Shown here: one piece after another, positions 15,558-24,680 of the stretch
Position numbering within the stretch: the first letter of the stretch is position 1
How the letters are laid out: every line of letters starts with the position of its first letter
NCBI GenBank assembly: GCA_002353295.1
Contig: DEJG01000027.1
Location: 1 to 64,000 of the forward strand
Direction: 5' to 3'
Length of the DNA stretch: 64,000 bases
From: Prevotella sp. UBA2754
Lineage (GTDB): Bacteria; Bacteroidota; Bacteroidia; Bacteroidales; Bacteroidaceae
Translations under genes and position numbers: made by a program
Notes under the pieces: model-generated
The model's input: only the letters and a program-made list of their open reading frames with translations
Told to the model about the DNA's origin: nothing
Databases searched by the model: none

Positions 15558-16827
15558 GGTCACCAATGCCATTTTTGAAAGCAGGAGAATCATTTTTAAT
15601 CGAAAAGTTATAGTAAAGATTATCCGTGTCAAATATCTTAAAGTGCTTCTCTCCTTGGATTTCGTCCTTAGGACTCTCGAAGATAACTTCTTCAAAATCC
15701 TCAAGATCTGAAGGTTTAAGGGTACGAAGGATACAATTGGAAAAAGAGAAGTTTGTTCCTTCGCCCATCACGACATCTTCTTCGTAGCCAGTTACCAACG
15801 TTTTGTCACAAATAATAACACTTTCTGCATCAAAACGTAAAGCCACACCTCTTTCGGCAGAGAAGGGATAGAATTGAGCAAGTGTTGTGTGGTTGACAAA
15901 GACTGATGAGCCTACCACATTCATACAATCGCCTAATGTGTTCGTGATACGACAACTATCCACTATGGCTGTGGATTCATCAACCTCGAGCCCAACTCCT
16001 TTACAATTATGAATGACACATCGCAAGAGTGTCAGTTTTGAATGTTTATCGCAAACAATTCCCGAACAGCTGCTTCTGATTTCACAATCAGAGATTTCAC
16101 TTTCCACTGATGAGTGAATGAAGATGCCCTTCCACTGTCCACTCACACGATCATAAGGCAAATAAGAGAACATACGGTCTAACCGGCTACCACGAAACAG
16201 GCAACTGTCTGCCTGAATACAACCATTAACCTCGATACCAGCTCCATCGTTGAAATAGAGTTGTACTTTCGACAGTGTTAAAGTTGCCCCTTCATTTACC
16301 ACTATTCCTTTCTGTATTACAATAGGCTGTTGTTCATTAATCAGTACATCTCCGCTAATAATCAAAGGTTCGTCATAAACTATAGCCTTCCAAGAATACG
16401 CACTCAACTTCAAAGGCTGTTCGCGTCCGTTCTCCAATGCAAAAATCAACAGATCCTCTATACGTTGTGGTTCATCCTTAATTGCCTCTGGAGCTGTCAG
16501 TTCTACGAAAACACGTATAGAGTCACCTTTACGGATTTCAAAATCATAAGCCACAGAATCCACATAATTGCCGTCAACATTGACGCGGAATCGAGAAATA
16601 GAAGGCTGATTCAGTCGTACCTCACGAATGCGAACACCAGATTCTCCTTGATTATAAACCCAAAAATCATAAGTTCTCGTTGAAGTATGCGCAAAAATAG
16701 TATCCATTGCCAGACTGTCTATCGAGAAATGGAGCACAGAAGAAGCATCTGACGAGAACTTATCATTGTCAGAACAGCTCACCAACAAGGAAGCCAAAAT
16801 CAAAAGTAACAAAGGAATCCGTTTCAT
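15544..16827 (-). CDS. lipoprotein with right-handed beta-helix repeats
   Basis: 427 residues from the ATG at 16827. Lipoprotein signal with LLVSC (Cys about residue 18). Residues about 30-150 form a beta-rich N-terminal unit, and residues about 160-360 show the rungs of a parallel beta-helix: VVNEGATLTLSKVQLYF, DCEIRSSCSGIVCD, LLRCVIHNCKGVGLEV, DSCRITNTLGDCMNV. Such proteins are surface or periplasmic and may bind or cleave polysaccharide, but no catalytic residues can be assigned. It is 37 nt downstream of the rubrerythrin gene. Confidence 0.75.
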   Translation of the reverse strand: MKRIPLLLLILASLLVSCSDNDKFSSDASSVLHFSIDSLAMDTIFAHTSTRTYDFWVYNQGESGVRIREVRLNQPSISRFRVNVDGNYVDSVAYDFEIRKGDSIRVFVELTAPEAIKDEPQRIEDLLIFALENGREQPLKLSAYSWKAIVYDEPLIISGDVLINEQQPIVIQKGIVVNEGATLTLSKVQLYFNDGAGIEVNGCIQADSCLFRGSRLDRMFSYLPYDRVSGQWKGIFIHSSVESEISDCEIRSSCSGIVCDKHSKLTLLRCVIHNCKGVGLEVDESTAIVDSCRITNTLGDCMNVVGSSVFVNHTTLAQFYPFSAERGVALRFDAESVIICDKTLVTGYEEDVVMGEGTNFSFSNCILRTLKPSDLEDFEEVIFESPKDEIQGEKHFKIFDTDNLYYNFSIKNDSPAFKNGIGDLRNL

Positions 16828-16864
16828 CTGTAGAATAAACGGACTCCTTCGCGTATTATTGTCT

Positions 16865-17422
16865 TTATTTACCAAAATATCTCTTCAGTAATCCTGCAAA
16901 ACCTGCACCATGACGTGCCTCGTCCTTAGCCATCTCATGAACAGTATCATGGATTGCGTCAAAACCAGCAGCCTTAGCATTCTTGGCAATACGGAACTTA
17001 TCCTCGCAAGCACCAGCCTCTGCGGCAGCACGCTTCTCCAAGTTGGTCTTGGTATCCCAAACGCACTCACCCAGCAACTCAGCAAAACGGGAAGCATGGT
17101 CTGCCTCCTCAAAAGCATAACGCTTGAAAGCCTCGGCAATCTCGGGATAGCCCTCACGGTCTGCCTGACGAGCCATAGCGAGATACATACCAACCTCACC
17201 ACACTCACCATTGAAATGGTTGCGGAGGTCCTGGATCATTTCCTCACTGACACCCTCGGGCTTACCGTCACCAATCTTATGAACAGTAGCGTAAGTCATA
17301 TCAGCATCATCCTTCAGTTCTGAGAACTTAGAAGCAGGAGCTTTACAAATGGGGCACTTCTCGGGTGCTTCATCGCCTTCATAGATATATCCACAAACGG
17401 CGCAAATAAACTTTTTCTTCAT
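16865..17422 (-). CDS. reverse rubrerythrin (peroxide reductase)
   Basis: 185 residues. A rubredoxin-like Fe site comes first (CAVCGYIY and CPICKAP, residues 8-29), then the ferritin-like four-helix diiron domain with NGECGEVGMYL, YAFEEADHASRF and MAKDEARHGAGF. Classical rubrerythrin has the rubredoxin domain at the C-terminus; here the order is reversed, as in the clostridial reverse rubrerythrins. These reduce hydrogen peroxide using NADH-linked electron donors in anaerobes. It has its own promoter. Confidence 0.92.
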   Translation of the reverse strand: MKKKFICAVCGYIYEGDEAPEKCPICKAPASKFSELKDDADMTYATVHKIGDGKPEGVSEEMIQDLRNHFNGECGEVGMYLAMARQADREGYPEIAEAFKRYAFEEADHASRFAELLGECVWDTKTNLEKRAAAEAGACEDKFRIAKNAKAAGFDAIHDTVHEMAKDEARHGAGFAGLLKRYFGK

Positions 17423-17460
17423 AGTAGTAATTGTTTAGTCTATAAAAATAATACTTTTTG

Positions 17461-17492
17461 CAAAGATAGCATAATTCGGGAAATACACCAAA
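17461..17492 (-). promoter_or_regulatory. promoter of the rubrerythrin gene
   Basis: Minus strand: TTTG (17492-17489), 20-nt spacer, TATCTTTG (17468-17461). Leader about 33 nt to the ATG at 17422. Confidence 0.65.
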
Positions 17493-17623
17493 TTAATTTG
17501 TATAATTTTTTATTTCGACGATGAAGCCCGTATCTTCAACCCTCGGAGCCTAGGGCTTTGCAAGAGCATTCTATGTTGAGTGAATCTTATGGGGCAAAAA
17601 TGCCATTCCTTGCCATCTCATTG

Positions 17624-18115
17624 TTACCGCAAGTATTTGTTTTTCAAATACCGCTTGTACTTGAGCTTACGGTTACGACAATAGATGATGACTGCAATGC
17701 CAGCAGCCAAGGGAACGAGGGCAAGAACAGCGAAGAAGAAGAAAAAGGCTCCACCGATGTTAAAGCCGACAGCACCACGCGGCTGGTATTCCGGCTCGGC
17801 ATAAAGGGCGAGACTGTCAGTCAGTTCCGCTACCAAGGCAGAATCCCCTTCCTCCTCGGCGCTCTCAATCTGTGCCAGGACACGCTGATACTCGGCATGC
17901 AGATGGAGAGAGTCAGCATTGTATGCCTCCAACGCTGCCTCATACTCCTGTTGCGCCGCAGAATACTCCTCTCTCTTTTCATCCAGGCTGTCCTCAAGTC
18001 CAAATATCATGAAGATACAAACCAGGATGAATAACACGCTACCAATCGTTAACAGCCATCCGAAACTATTCAGACAGCCACTTGGTTTCTTGACAGGCTG
18101 AGTAATCTCTTCCAT
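17624..18115 (-). CDS. two-TM protein with central coiled coil
   Basis: 163 residues, family not recognised. The N-terminus is cytoplasmic, one membrane helix (WLLTIGSVLFILVCIFMIF, residues about 20-38) is followed by an acidic coiled coil (DEKREEYSAAQQEYEAALEAY, repeated Tyr/Glu heptads, about 44-105), then a second membrane region (about 122-148) and a basic tail (RNRKLKYKRYLKNKY). The coiled coil would lie outside the cytoplasm. The start overlaps the esterase stop by one base (TAATG), so it is the last gene of the fur-purA-hisS unit. Confidence 0.65.
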   Translation of the reverse strand: MEEITQPVKKPSGCLNSFGWLLTIGSVLFILVCIFMIFGLEDSLDEKREEYSAAQQEYEAALEAYNADSLHLHAEYQRVLAQIESAEEEGDSALVAELTDSLALYAEPEYQPRGAVGFNIGGAFFFFFAVLALVPLAAGIAVIIYCRNRKLKYKRYLKNKYLR

Positions 18116-18939
18116 TATTTATTGTCCTTAATATGATATCTCTCCAATACTGGAATCTCTTTGACGAGAGCGTCAGACAAGAGTCCTGCCACGACGTGGG
18201 CACCATATATATTATAATGTGTATTGTCCTGACGACCTTGAGGTAAGGCAGGATGCTCGCCCGGCTTATACCACATGTGGAGTTTCTTGGAACCCTCCAC
18301 TCCTAAGGACTGCTCCAGGTCATGAGTAATCTTATTGGCATTCACGAAATGCGCATTCATACGCAATGCCACATCACGGGGAGCAACAGCATAGAGTTTA
18401 TGGGTATCTATCAGGGAATCACCCTCCGCAACTTTGGCACCATCGGCAAAGGTCGTGTTACGCAGAGCCTCATCATCATCGTTCTTCACTGTCTTTGTAG
18501 CGAAGTTACGACGAACAACAGGGTTCATAATAACAGGGATGCCCCCTTTCTCGCGCGTCTCTCGCACAAACTTGGCAAGATTATAGTCGAAGGTGGATCC
18601 GGGATCTGTATGACGTTCCATTTGAGGTTTCTCGTCATTATGACCAAACTGGATGATAACGTAATCACCTGGCTTGATAAGCGAGAGCACCTTGGCCCAA
18701 CGACCCTCATCAATGAAACTCTTGGAGGAACGGCCGTTAACAGCATGATTGTCTACTCGTATATACGTGGAGTCAAAATAACTCTGTAATGCCATCGCCC
18801 ACCCTCTTTCCGGAGAGCCTGTAGAGAGGTCTTTCTTGGCGGCGGTCGAATCGCCAATCACGAAAATGGTCGTCAGGTGGTTTGGCTTCAAAGAAGTCAG
18901 TGTCACCAAGACCAGCAATGCCATTAATATTTGTCTCAT
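18115..18939 (-). CDS. secreted SGNH esterase, rhamnogalacturonan acetylesterase-like
   Basis: 274 residues. Signal peptide at residues 1-20. SGNH blocks are all visible: FVIGDSTAA (nucleophile Ser, about 26-34), HAVNGRSSKSF (Gly/Asn block), IIQFGHNDEK (Asn) and DNTHYNIYGAHVVA near the C-terminus (Asp and His). This matches the rhamnogalacturonan acetylesterase group, which removes acetyl groups from pectin. It is linked to hisS by a 4-nt overlap, with no carbohydrate gene cluster nearby, so the natural substrate is open. Confidence 0.85.
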   Translation of the reverse strand: MRQILMALLVLVTLTSLKPNHLTTIFVIGDSTAAKKDLSTGSPERGWAMALQSYFDSTYIRVDNHAVNGRSSKSFIDEGRWAKVLSLIKPGDYVIIQFGHNDEKPQMERHTDPGSTFDYNLAKFVRETREKGGIPVIMNPVVRRNFATKTVKNDDDEALRNTTFADGAKVAEGDSLIDTHKLYAVAPRDVALRMNAHFVNANKITHDLEQSLGVEGSKKLHMWYKPGEHPALPQGRQDNTHYNIYGAHVVAGLLSDALVKEIPVLERYHIKDNK

Positions 18940-20294
18940 AGTCTGCCTATCAGTTCTTCTGGGGTTACTAACTGTTGTTCACCAGTCTCCATATTCTTCA
19001 AGGTAATTTTCCCTTCCTCCATCTCATTCTCACCTGCGAGGGCAACGAAAGGAATCTGCTTGGCATTGGCATAGCTCATCTGCTTCTTCATCTTAGCAGC
19101 ATCAGGGTAAATTTCCGCATGGATACCTTCCGTACGTACCTTATTTATAATAGGGAGACAATAGGCTGTCTCTTTCTCTCCAAAATTAATGAAAAGAATC
19201 TGGGTGGTGCTCATGGAGTCTTTCGGATAAAGATCCAAAGTATTCAACACATCATAGATGCGGTCAGCGCCAAAGGAGATACCTACCCCACTCAATCCTG
19301 GCATGCCAAAGATGCCCGTCAGATTGTCATAACGGCCACCACCTGTTATACTGCCCATCTCCACATCAAGAGCCTTCACCTCAAAGATGGCACCCGTATA
19401 ATAATTCAAGCCACGAGCCAGTGTCAAGTCCAACTGGATCTCGTTCTTTAGTCCGACAGCATTGAGAATACTCAAAATATACACTGTCTCTTCCACACCT
19501 TTCTTTCCAGTCTCACTGCCATCAAGCACCTGAGCGATTGTCTTTAGCTTTTCCTCGTTAGTACCAGACAGAGAAATGATAGGTTGCAACTTGGCAATCT
19601 GGTCCTCACTGAGACCGTCTTCCCGCAACTCCGCATTGACATTGTCTATGCCTATCTTGTCGAGCTTATCGATAGCAACAGTGATATCCACAATCTTATC
19701 GGCAGCACCGATCACCTCAGCGATACCCGTCAGTATTTTACGGTTATTGATTTTAATTTGTACGCGGATACCAAAGCGGGTGAATACCGTGTCAACAATC
19801 TGCATCAACTCTACTTCATTAAGCAAGGAGTCTGAGCCAACAACATCAGCATCACATTGGTAGAATTCACGATAACGTCCCTTTTGAGGACGGTCAGCAC
19901 GCCAGACAGGTTGTATCTGATAACGTTTGAATGGCAGTTGTAACTCGTCACGATGCATCACGACATAACGTGCAAAGGGGACGGTCAAGTCATAACGTAA
20001 ACCTTTCTCACAGAGTTTTGCCGCAAGATGCAGAGAGTTGCGCTCTTGTAACTCCTGGTCTGTCAACTTGCCCATGAAATCACCGCTGTTAAGTACTTTA
20101 AAGAGAAGTTTGTCACCCTCTTCGCCATACTTGCCCATCAGTGTTTGAAGGGTTTCCATCGCAGGAGTCTCTATCTGTTGAAAACCATATAAGGCATATA
20201 CTTCCCGAATGGTATCAAATATATAGTTGCGCTTCGCCATTTCGATAGGACCGAAATCGCGTGTTCCTTTGGGTATATTAGGTTTCTGTGCCAT
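18936..20294 (-). CDS. hisS: histidyl-tRNA synthetase
   Basis: 452 residues. Class II synthetase: motif 1 region KGTRDFGPIEMAKRNYIF, motif 2 near YREFYQCDADVVGSDS, the histidine-specific signatures GLNYYTGAIFEV and TGGGRYDNL, and motif 3 in GISFGADRIYD. The C-terminal anticodon-binding domain covers about residues 350-450. The start overlaps the purA stop by one base (TAATG), and the stop overlaps the esterase start by four. Confidence 0.96.
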   Translation of the reverse strand: MAQKPNIPKGTRDFGPIEMAKRNYIFDTIREVYALYGFQQIETPAMETLQTLMGKYGEEGDKLLFKVLNSGDFMGKLTDQELQERNSLHLAAKLCEKGLRYDLTVPFARYVVMHRDELQLPFKRYQIQPVWRADRPQKGRYREFYQCDADVVGSDSLLNEVELMQIVDTVFTRFGIRVQIKINNRKILTGIAEVIGAADKIVDITVAIDKLDKIGIDNVNAELREDGLSEDQIAKLQPIISLSGTNEEKLKTIAQVLDGSETGKKGVEETVYILSILNAVGLKNEIQLDLTLARGLNYYTGAIFEVKALDVEMGSITGGGRYDNLTGIFGMPGLSGVGISFGADRIYDVLNTLDLYPKDSMSTTQILFINFGEKETAYCLPIINKVRTEGIHAEIYPDAAKMKKQMSYANAKQIPFVALAGENEMEEGKITLKNMETGEQQLVTPEELIGRL

Positions 20295-21565
20295 TACTTC
20301 CTTACTATTGTTTGTGCACGGTCAGGACCGATAGAGATAATCTTGATAGGAGTCTCTAGGAAATCCTCCAAGAACTTGACATAGTCCTTGAATGCCTGTG
20401 GGAACTGATCCTCACTGGTGAACGATGTCATATCCGTTTTCCACCCCGGGAGTTCCTTATAGACAGGCTCGATACCTTCCTCAATATTATAGGGGAAATA
20501 ATCAATCTCAGTACCATTCTGCTTATAGGCGACACAAGCTTTAATAGTATCGAAGTCGTCCAGCACGTCGCTCTTCATCATAATCAGCTGGGTAACACCA
20601 TTCACCATGATGGAGTATTTCAGTGCTATCAGGTCAATCCACCCACAACGGCGCTCACGACCAGTCACTGCACCATACTCATGACCCAAGTCACGGATAC
20701 GCTTACCTGTCTCATCAAACAGTTCTGTGGGGAAAGGGCCTGCACCGACACGTGTGCAATATGCCTTCATGATACCATAGACATCACCAATCTTGTTCGG
20801 ACCGATTCCGAGACCTGTGCAAGCACCGGCGCAGATGGTATTGGAAGAGGTCACGAAAGGATAAGAACCAAAGTCAATATCCAGCATGGTACCTTGCGCA
20901 CCCTCACAGAGTACGCTCTTACCACTCTTCAGGAGTTTATTGATTTCGTGTTCAGAATCAACGATGGGGAACTGGCGCAAATATTCAATACCTTCCAACC
21001 ATTTTTTCTCCACCTCTGTAATGTCGTAGTCGAATTTCAGAGACTTCAGGATTGCCTCATGACGAGCCTTAGCTGCAGCATATTTCTCTTTAAAGTGGTC
21101 AAGAATATCGCCCACACGGAGTCCGTTGCGCGATACTTTATCCGTATACGTTGGACCTATTCCTTTACCTGTTGTGCCCACCTTGTTCTTACCCTTTTGA
21201 GCCTCGTAGGCAGCATCCAACACGCGATGAGTGGGCATAATTAGATGCGCTTTTTTCGAGATATGCAAACGCGTCTTCAACTCATGACCACTAGCCTCCA
21301 AAGCCTTGGCTTCCTCCATAAATAAGTCAGGAGCCAACACTACACCATTTCCAATGATATTCACTTTTCCACCTTGAAAGATGCCAGAAGGAATACTCCG
21401 GAGCACATATTTTTGTCCTTCGAACTCCAGCGTGTGTCCTGCATTAGGACCACCCTGAAAGCGGGCCACAACATCATACTGTGGGGTCAACACGTCAACC
21501 ACCTTACCTTTTCCTTCATCGCCCCACTGCAATCCAAGCAGGACATCTACTTTACCTTGATTCAT
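20294..21565 (-). CDS. purA: adenylosuccinate synthetase
   Basis: 423 residues. It catalyses the first committed step from IMP to AMP, using GTP and aspartate. Signatures: LGLQWGDEGKGKVVD at residues 10-24 (IMP/phosphate loop), PNAGHT, GTTGKGIGPTYTDKVSRNG, and GAQGTMLDIDFGSYPFVTSS. It is 7 nt after fur and the second gene of the unit. Confidence 0.97.
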   Translation of the reverse strand: MNQGKVDVLLGLQWGDEGKGKVVDVLTPQYDVVARFQGGPNAGHTLEFEGQKYVLRSIPSGIFQGGKVNIIGNGVVLAPDLFMEEAKALEASGHELKTRLHISKKAHLIMPTHRVLDAAYEAQKGKNKVGTTGKGIGPTYTDKVSRNGLRVGDILDHFKEKYAAAKARHEAILKSLKFDYDITEVEKKWLEGIEYLRQFPIVDSEHEINKLLKSGKSVLCEGAQGTMLDIDFGSYPFVTSSNTICAGACTGLGIGPNKIGDVYGIMKAYCTRVGAGPFPTELFDETGKRIRDLGHEYGAVTGRERRCGWIDLIALKYSIMVNGVTQLIMMKSDVLDDFDTIKACVAYKQNGTEIDYFPYNIEEGIEPVYKELPGWKTDMTSFTSEDQFPQAFKDYVKFLEDFLETPIKIISIGPDRAQTIVRK

Positions 21566-21572
21566 TGATTAT

Positions 21573-22061
21573 TTATTTTGAGTTTTTTGATTTCACTTGC
21601 CGAGTCTTACTTCTCGTCAGTTTTGCCTGACACGTGCTGCAAATTCCATAGATATATAGCGAATACCCATCTTTGCGAAACCTCTTCAGATGCATGTTGC
21701 TGATGGTTTCTGATACCTGAGGCGACTTAATTTCAGTCACCTTTCCACAAACAGTACAAATCTGGTGACTATGACTGTTGTTATCGTAACAAGCTTCATA
21801 TTTTGTCTGTCCCTGAAAGCGATGTCTAATCACCAATCGCAACTCCATGAATAGTTTCAACGTGTTATATAGTGTAGCTCGACTGACAGGAAATTTATTT
21901 TCTTCAGCCAATTTATCACTCAATTCCTCTAGAGTGAAATGCCCATTCGTATCGTAAACAGCATCTAAAATTGCATATCTCTCAGGAGTTTTACGACGAT
22001 TGTTTACCTCCAGATAATTATTCAGAATCTGCCTTACAGTAGTTCTTACGCTTTCTTTCAT
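21573..22061 (-). CDS. Fur-family metal or peroxide regulator
   Basis: 162 residues from the ATG at 22061 (an upstream TTG at 22067 is less likely). Winged-helix domain at residues about 15-90 (TPERYAILDAVYDTNGHFTLEEL, then SRATLYNTLKLFMEL). The metal-binding C-terminal part has HSHQICTVCG and CSTCQ, the four-Cys structural zinc site. KVTEIKSP follows. The sequence does not decide between Fur, Zur and PerR subtypes. It is the first gene of the fur-purA-hisS unit, an unusual partner for purine synthesis. The C-terminus is Lys/Ser-rich. Confidence 0.9.
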   Translation of the reverse strand: MKESVRTTVRQILNNYLEVNNRRKTPERYAILDAVYDTNGHFTLEELSDKLAEENKFPVSRATLYNTLKLFMELRLVIRHRFQGQTKYEACYDNNSHSHQICTVCGKVTEIKSPQVSETISNMHLKRFRKDGYSLYIYGICSTCQAKLTRSKTRQVKSKNSK

Positions 22062-22084
22062 TGACAATTAATACCTAAAACCGC

Positions 22085-22092
22085 ACAAAATT
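22085..22092 (-). promoter_or_regulatory. -7 element of the fur unit
   Basis: Minus strand TAATTTTG, expected start near 22079 and leader about 18 nt to the ATG at 22061. No TTTG at the 20-nt spacing. Confidence 0.45.
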
Positions 22093-22125
22093 ACAATATT
22101 TTATTCAGATTACGGCATTAATTAT

Positions 22126-22770
22126 TTAAAAAAGTTCTAAATTAATTTTTTTAAGTGCACTTTTAGCCATTCGTTCATAAACAAGTCCGAGTTCTGCGAA
22201 GCGTATCATACATTGCATTGCTGCTTTTTTCACTATGATGGAAGGACTTTGAAGAGCAACGAGCGCTTGATCGACAAATTCGTTGATTCCTCGCTCATTA
22301 GGTTCCTGTTTGTTCATGAATAGGCGCGTCAGTACATGAAATCCACAAAGCTGATAGAGTTCTTTGTCTGAAGCCATCCACTGATAAGCTTTCTCTGGGG
22401 CATACGGCAGGTGTTGGTATAGGTTAAAAGCCGCCTGTTCTGCAATTTCCTGTGACATCGTCTGCTCCATCCAGATATCTGCCACCTCAGGCAGCATTTT
22501 TTCTGCAGGCATCAACATTGTGGCCAATATCTTACACTCTCTCACGTTCGTCTTCCATAATTCAATAGCTAACTCATAAAGATTGTCGGCATTTTGCTGC
22601 TGGTTGCTGGCTATTTCTTTGGCCTCTTCTTTTAACATGGGTATTGAGACGCCCCAATTGAGTTTATAGCCCAACCCCTTGTCACGCATTGACTGAGCCG
22701 TATTCCCGTCCATCATCAATCGAAACGACTGTTTGATGTCTTTTATTTGTTGTTGCAATAGTTCGTTCAT
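22126..22770 (-). CDS. DNA alkylation repair (AlkD-like) HEAT protein
   Basis: 214 residues, all-helical. It resembles the AlkD/PF08713 family of HEAT-like DNA glycosylases: GVSIPMLKEEAKEIA (residues about 35-49), WKTNVRECKILATMLM (about 72-87) and later repeats up to IVKKAAMQCMIRFAELG. AlkD removes N3/N7-alkylated purines. The family also contains members without glycosylase activity; the catalytic Asp and Trp cannot be placed with confidence by eye. The start overlaps the peptidase stop by four bases. Confidence 0.75.
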   Translation of the reverse strand: MNELLQQQIKDIKQSFRLMMDGNTAQSMRDKGLGYKLNWGVSIPMLKEEAKEIASNQQQNADNLYELAIELWKTNVRECKILATMLMPAEKMLPEVADIWMEQTMSQEIAEQAAFNLYQHLPYAPEKAYQWMASDKELYQLCGFHVLTRLFMNKQEPNERGINEFVDQALVALQSPSIIVKKAAMQCMIRFAELGLVYERMAKSALKKINLELF

Positions 22771-24680
22771 ATCAATGTGCCGTATTCTGTGCTATAGCGT
22801 AACATTTGTTCTGCATAACTTTCCGTATAGTCCAATTGTATATCAGTCGTCTCACCAGCATCATTTGTGATGGGCGTCATCTTCGGATTGATAAATCCCT
22901 TGTAGGGTGCTAGATTCAATCGGTTGTAACGCTCCAATATTTCCTGATGAATTGTTGCATCGACCTTCACAGCATAACGTTCCACCAAATAGCGGGCAGC
23001 TTCGTAATCGCCTTCACTCTTGATGCGTTGTATTTCTGCCAACAATGTTGCTATCTGACACCTCATCGCTTCGTAATCGTTCACTTTCAGAAACGTCTTG
23101 CCGTCTTTTTTTACTAGCGCGAAAGCCCTACCATTCTCAAGACACCAGTGGGCTATCAGCGACCTGTTTCGCATGTGTGCCTCTTCTATTTGGCGTCCTG
23201 GCTGTATTCGAATCAACTGAGTCAACAATCCGTTCATCATATAACTATAGTATTGTGCCTTATACGCCTCACCGTCAGGCAGAAGCCCCAAATCCACAAG
23301 TTTCTGATCAGCTAGATAATAGAGTCCGAACAAGTCGGCACGAGCCTCCTCGATGGTGTTGCCATAGGCCTTCAGCGCATCAGGATCCGTTCCTGGGAGC
23401 AATTGTCCGCTACCATGTCCCAGACACTCGTGCAAGTCCGTATGCAGGGTGTCGCACAAGTCTCCATATTTATTGATGAGTCCCAGTGTGTTTTCGTCAA
23501 TTACAAATTCTTCTTTGAACCCATTTCCGTGAGCTGCTTTATTATAAGCATCAGTAATATTGCTGATGGTGATGCTCTTACTACCATATTCTGCCCTGAT
23601 CCAGTCGGCATTAGGCAAATTAATGCCTATTGCCGTCGAGGGATACTCATCGCCACCCAGCATAGCCGCACAGATAGCATTAGCCGTCACGCCTTTAACC
23701 TGCTTTTTTTTGAATCGCTGGTCAACGGGCGAATGGTCTTCAAACCATTGGGCATTCCTACTGATAGTCTGAGTCCGTTTAGTAGCTTCATGGTCTTTAT
23801 ATTCCACGATGCCCTCCCACGACCCCTTCAGTCCCAAAGGATCGCCATATACTTCTATAAATCCATTGACAAAGTCGACATGCCCTTCGTGCTCGCCCAC
23901 CCACTCCTTACAATAGTCGTTGAAACATTGAAGGTCACCCGTAGTGTAATAGTCCATCAAGTGGGCTAGCACACGCTGCTGATGCTCGTTTTCAGCGTAC
24001 TTACATGCTTGGTCCAGCCAATACACAATTTTCTCTATCGCCTTAGAGTATCGCCCGTTGATATGCCACACGTCTTCCGTTATCTTGCCAGCTTGTTTTA
24101 CCAATGTCGAATTGAGTCCAAACGACGGAGGTTCTGCCCCCTTGTAAGATTTCTTTTTTTGCTGATAGAAACGCTCTGCCTCCTCCTGTGTCACTCCTTG
24201 ATAAAAGTTGCAAGCTGATGTCAGTATCAAATCGTCGCCATCATTCTTGTTAACGCGCTTAGGCAACACCTCTGGATCGAAAATAACGGCCATCAGTTCG
24301 TCCGCCCCCCATCGTTCTAAATCCAAAGTTTTAAGCACAGACCGCAACCATTCCTCGCTGAAATCAGGCTTAAATTTTTCACAACCGTAATGATGATAGA
24401 TACCATTCGAGAACCACATGCGCTTCAAATAGACCTCCATTGCTTTGAAATTGTCTGTAAAATGGTCAATTTTAGGCGATGTGTAAATGGTCTCCAATAA
24501 CTTACGAATACGCAAATTATAAGCGCCGAACTGGTCAAAGGTAATGTCACGCCCATAGAGCGTAGCCTTCGACAAAGCAAAAATATATTGTTTTTGACGC
24601 AAATTTAACTGCTCAAATCCAGGTAACTGGTATCTGAGCAGCTGTAGGTCTTCAAAACGTTCGTCTGTGTAACTAAACAT
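22767..24680 (-). CDS. dipeptidyl peptidase III (M49 metallopeptidase)
   Basis: 637 residues from the ATG at 24680. The zinc motif is HECLGH at about residues 416-421, and the second motif EEARAD follows at about 443-448; this pair defines family M49. It removes dipeptides from the N-terminus of short peptides. No signal peptide is visible, so the enzyme is probably cytoplasmic, unlike lipoprotein relatives in some Bacteroidales. The start overlaps the AraC-type gene by eight bases, and a longer frame to 24737 is basic and unlikely. Confidence 0.92.
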   Translation of the reverse strand: MFSYTDERFEDLQLLRYQLPGFEQLNLRQKQYIFALSKATLYGRDITFDQFGAYNLRIRKLLETIYTSPKIDHFTDNFKAMEVYLKRMWFSNGIYHHYGCEKFKPDFSEEWLRSVLKTLDLERWGADELMAVIFDPEVLPKRVNKNDGDDLILTSACNFYQGVTQEEAERFYQQKKKSYKGAEPPSFGLNSTLVKQAGKITEDVWHINGRYSKAIEKIVYWLDQACKYAENEHQQRVLAHLMDYYTTGDLQCFNDYCKEWVGEHEGHVDFVNGFIEVYGDPLGLKGSWEGIVEYKDHEATKRTQTISRNAQWFEDHSPVDQRFKKKQVKGVTANAICAAMLGGDEYPSTAIGINLPNADWIRAEYGSKSITISNITDAYNKAAHGNGFKEEFVIDENTLGLINKYGDLCDTLHTDLHECLGHGSGQLLPGTDPDALKAYGNTIEEARADLFGLYYLADQKLVDLGLLPDGEAYKAQYYSYMMNGLLTQLIRIQPGRQIEEAHMRNRSLIAHWCLENGRAFALVKKDGKTFLKVNDYEAMRCQIATLLAEIQRIKSEGDYEAARYLVERYAVKVDATIHQEILERYNRLNLAPYKGFINPKMTPITNDAGETTDIQLDYTESYAEQMLRYSTEYGTLI

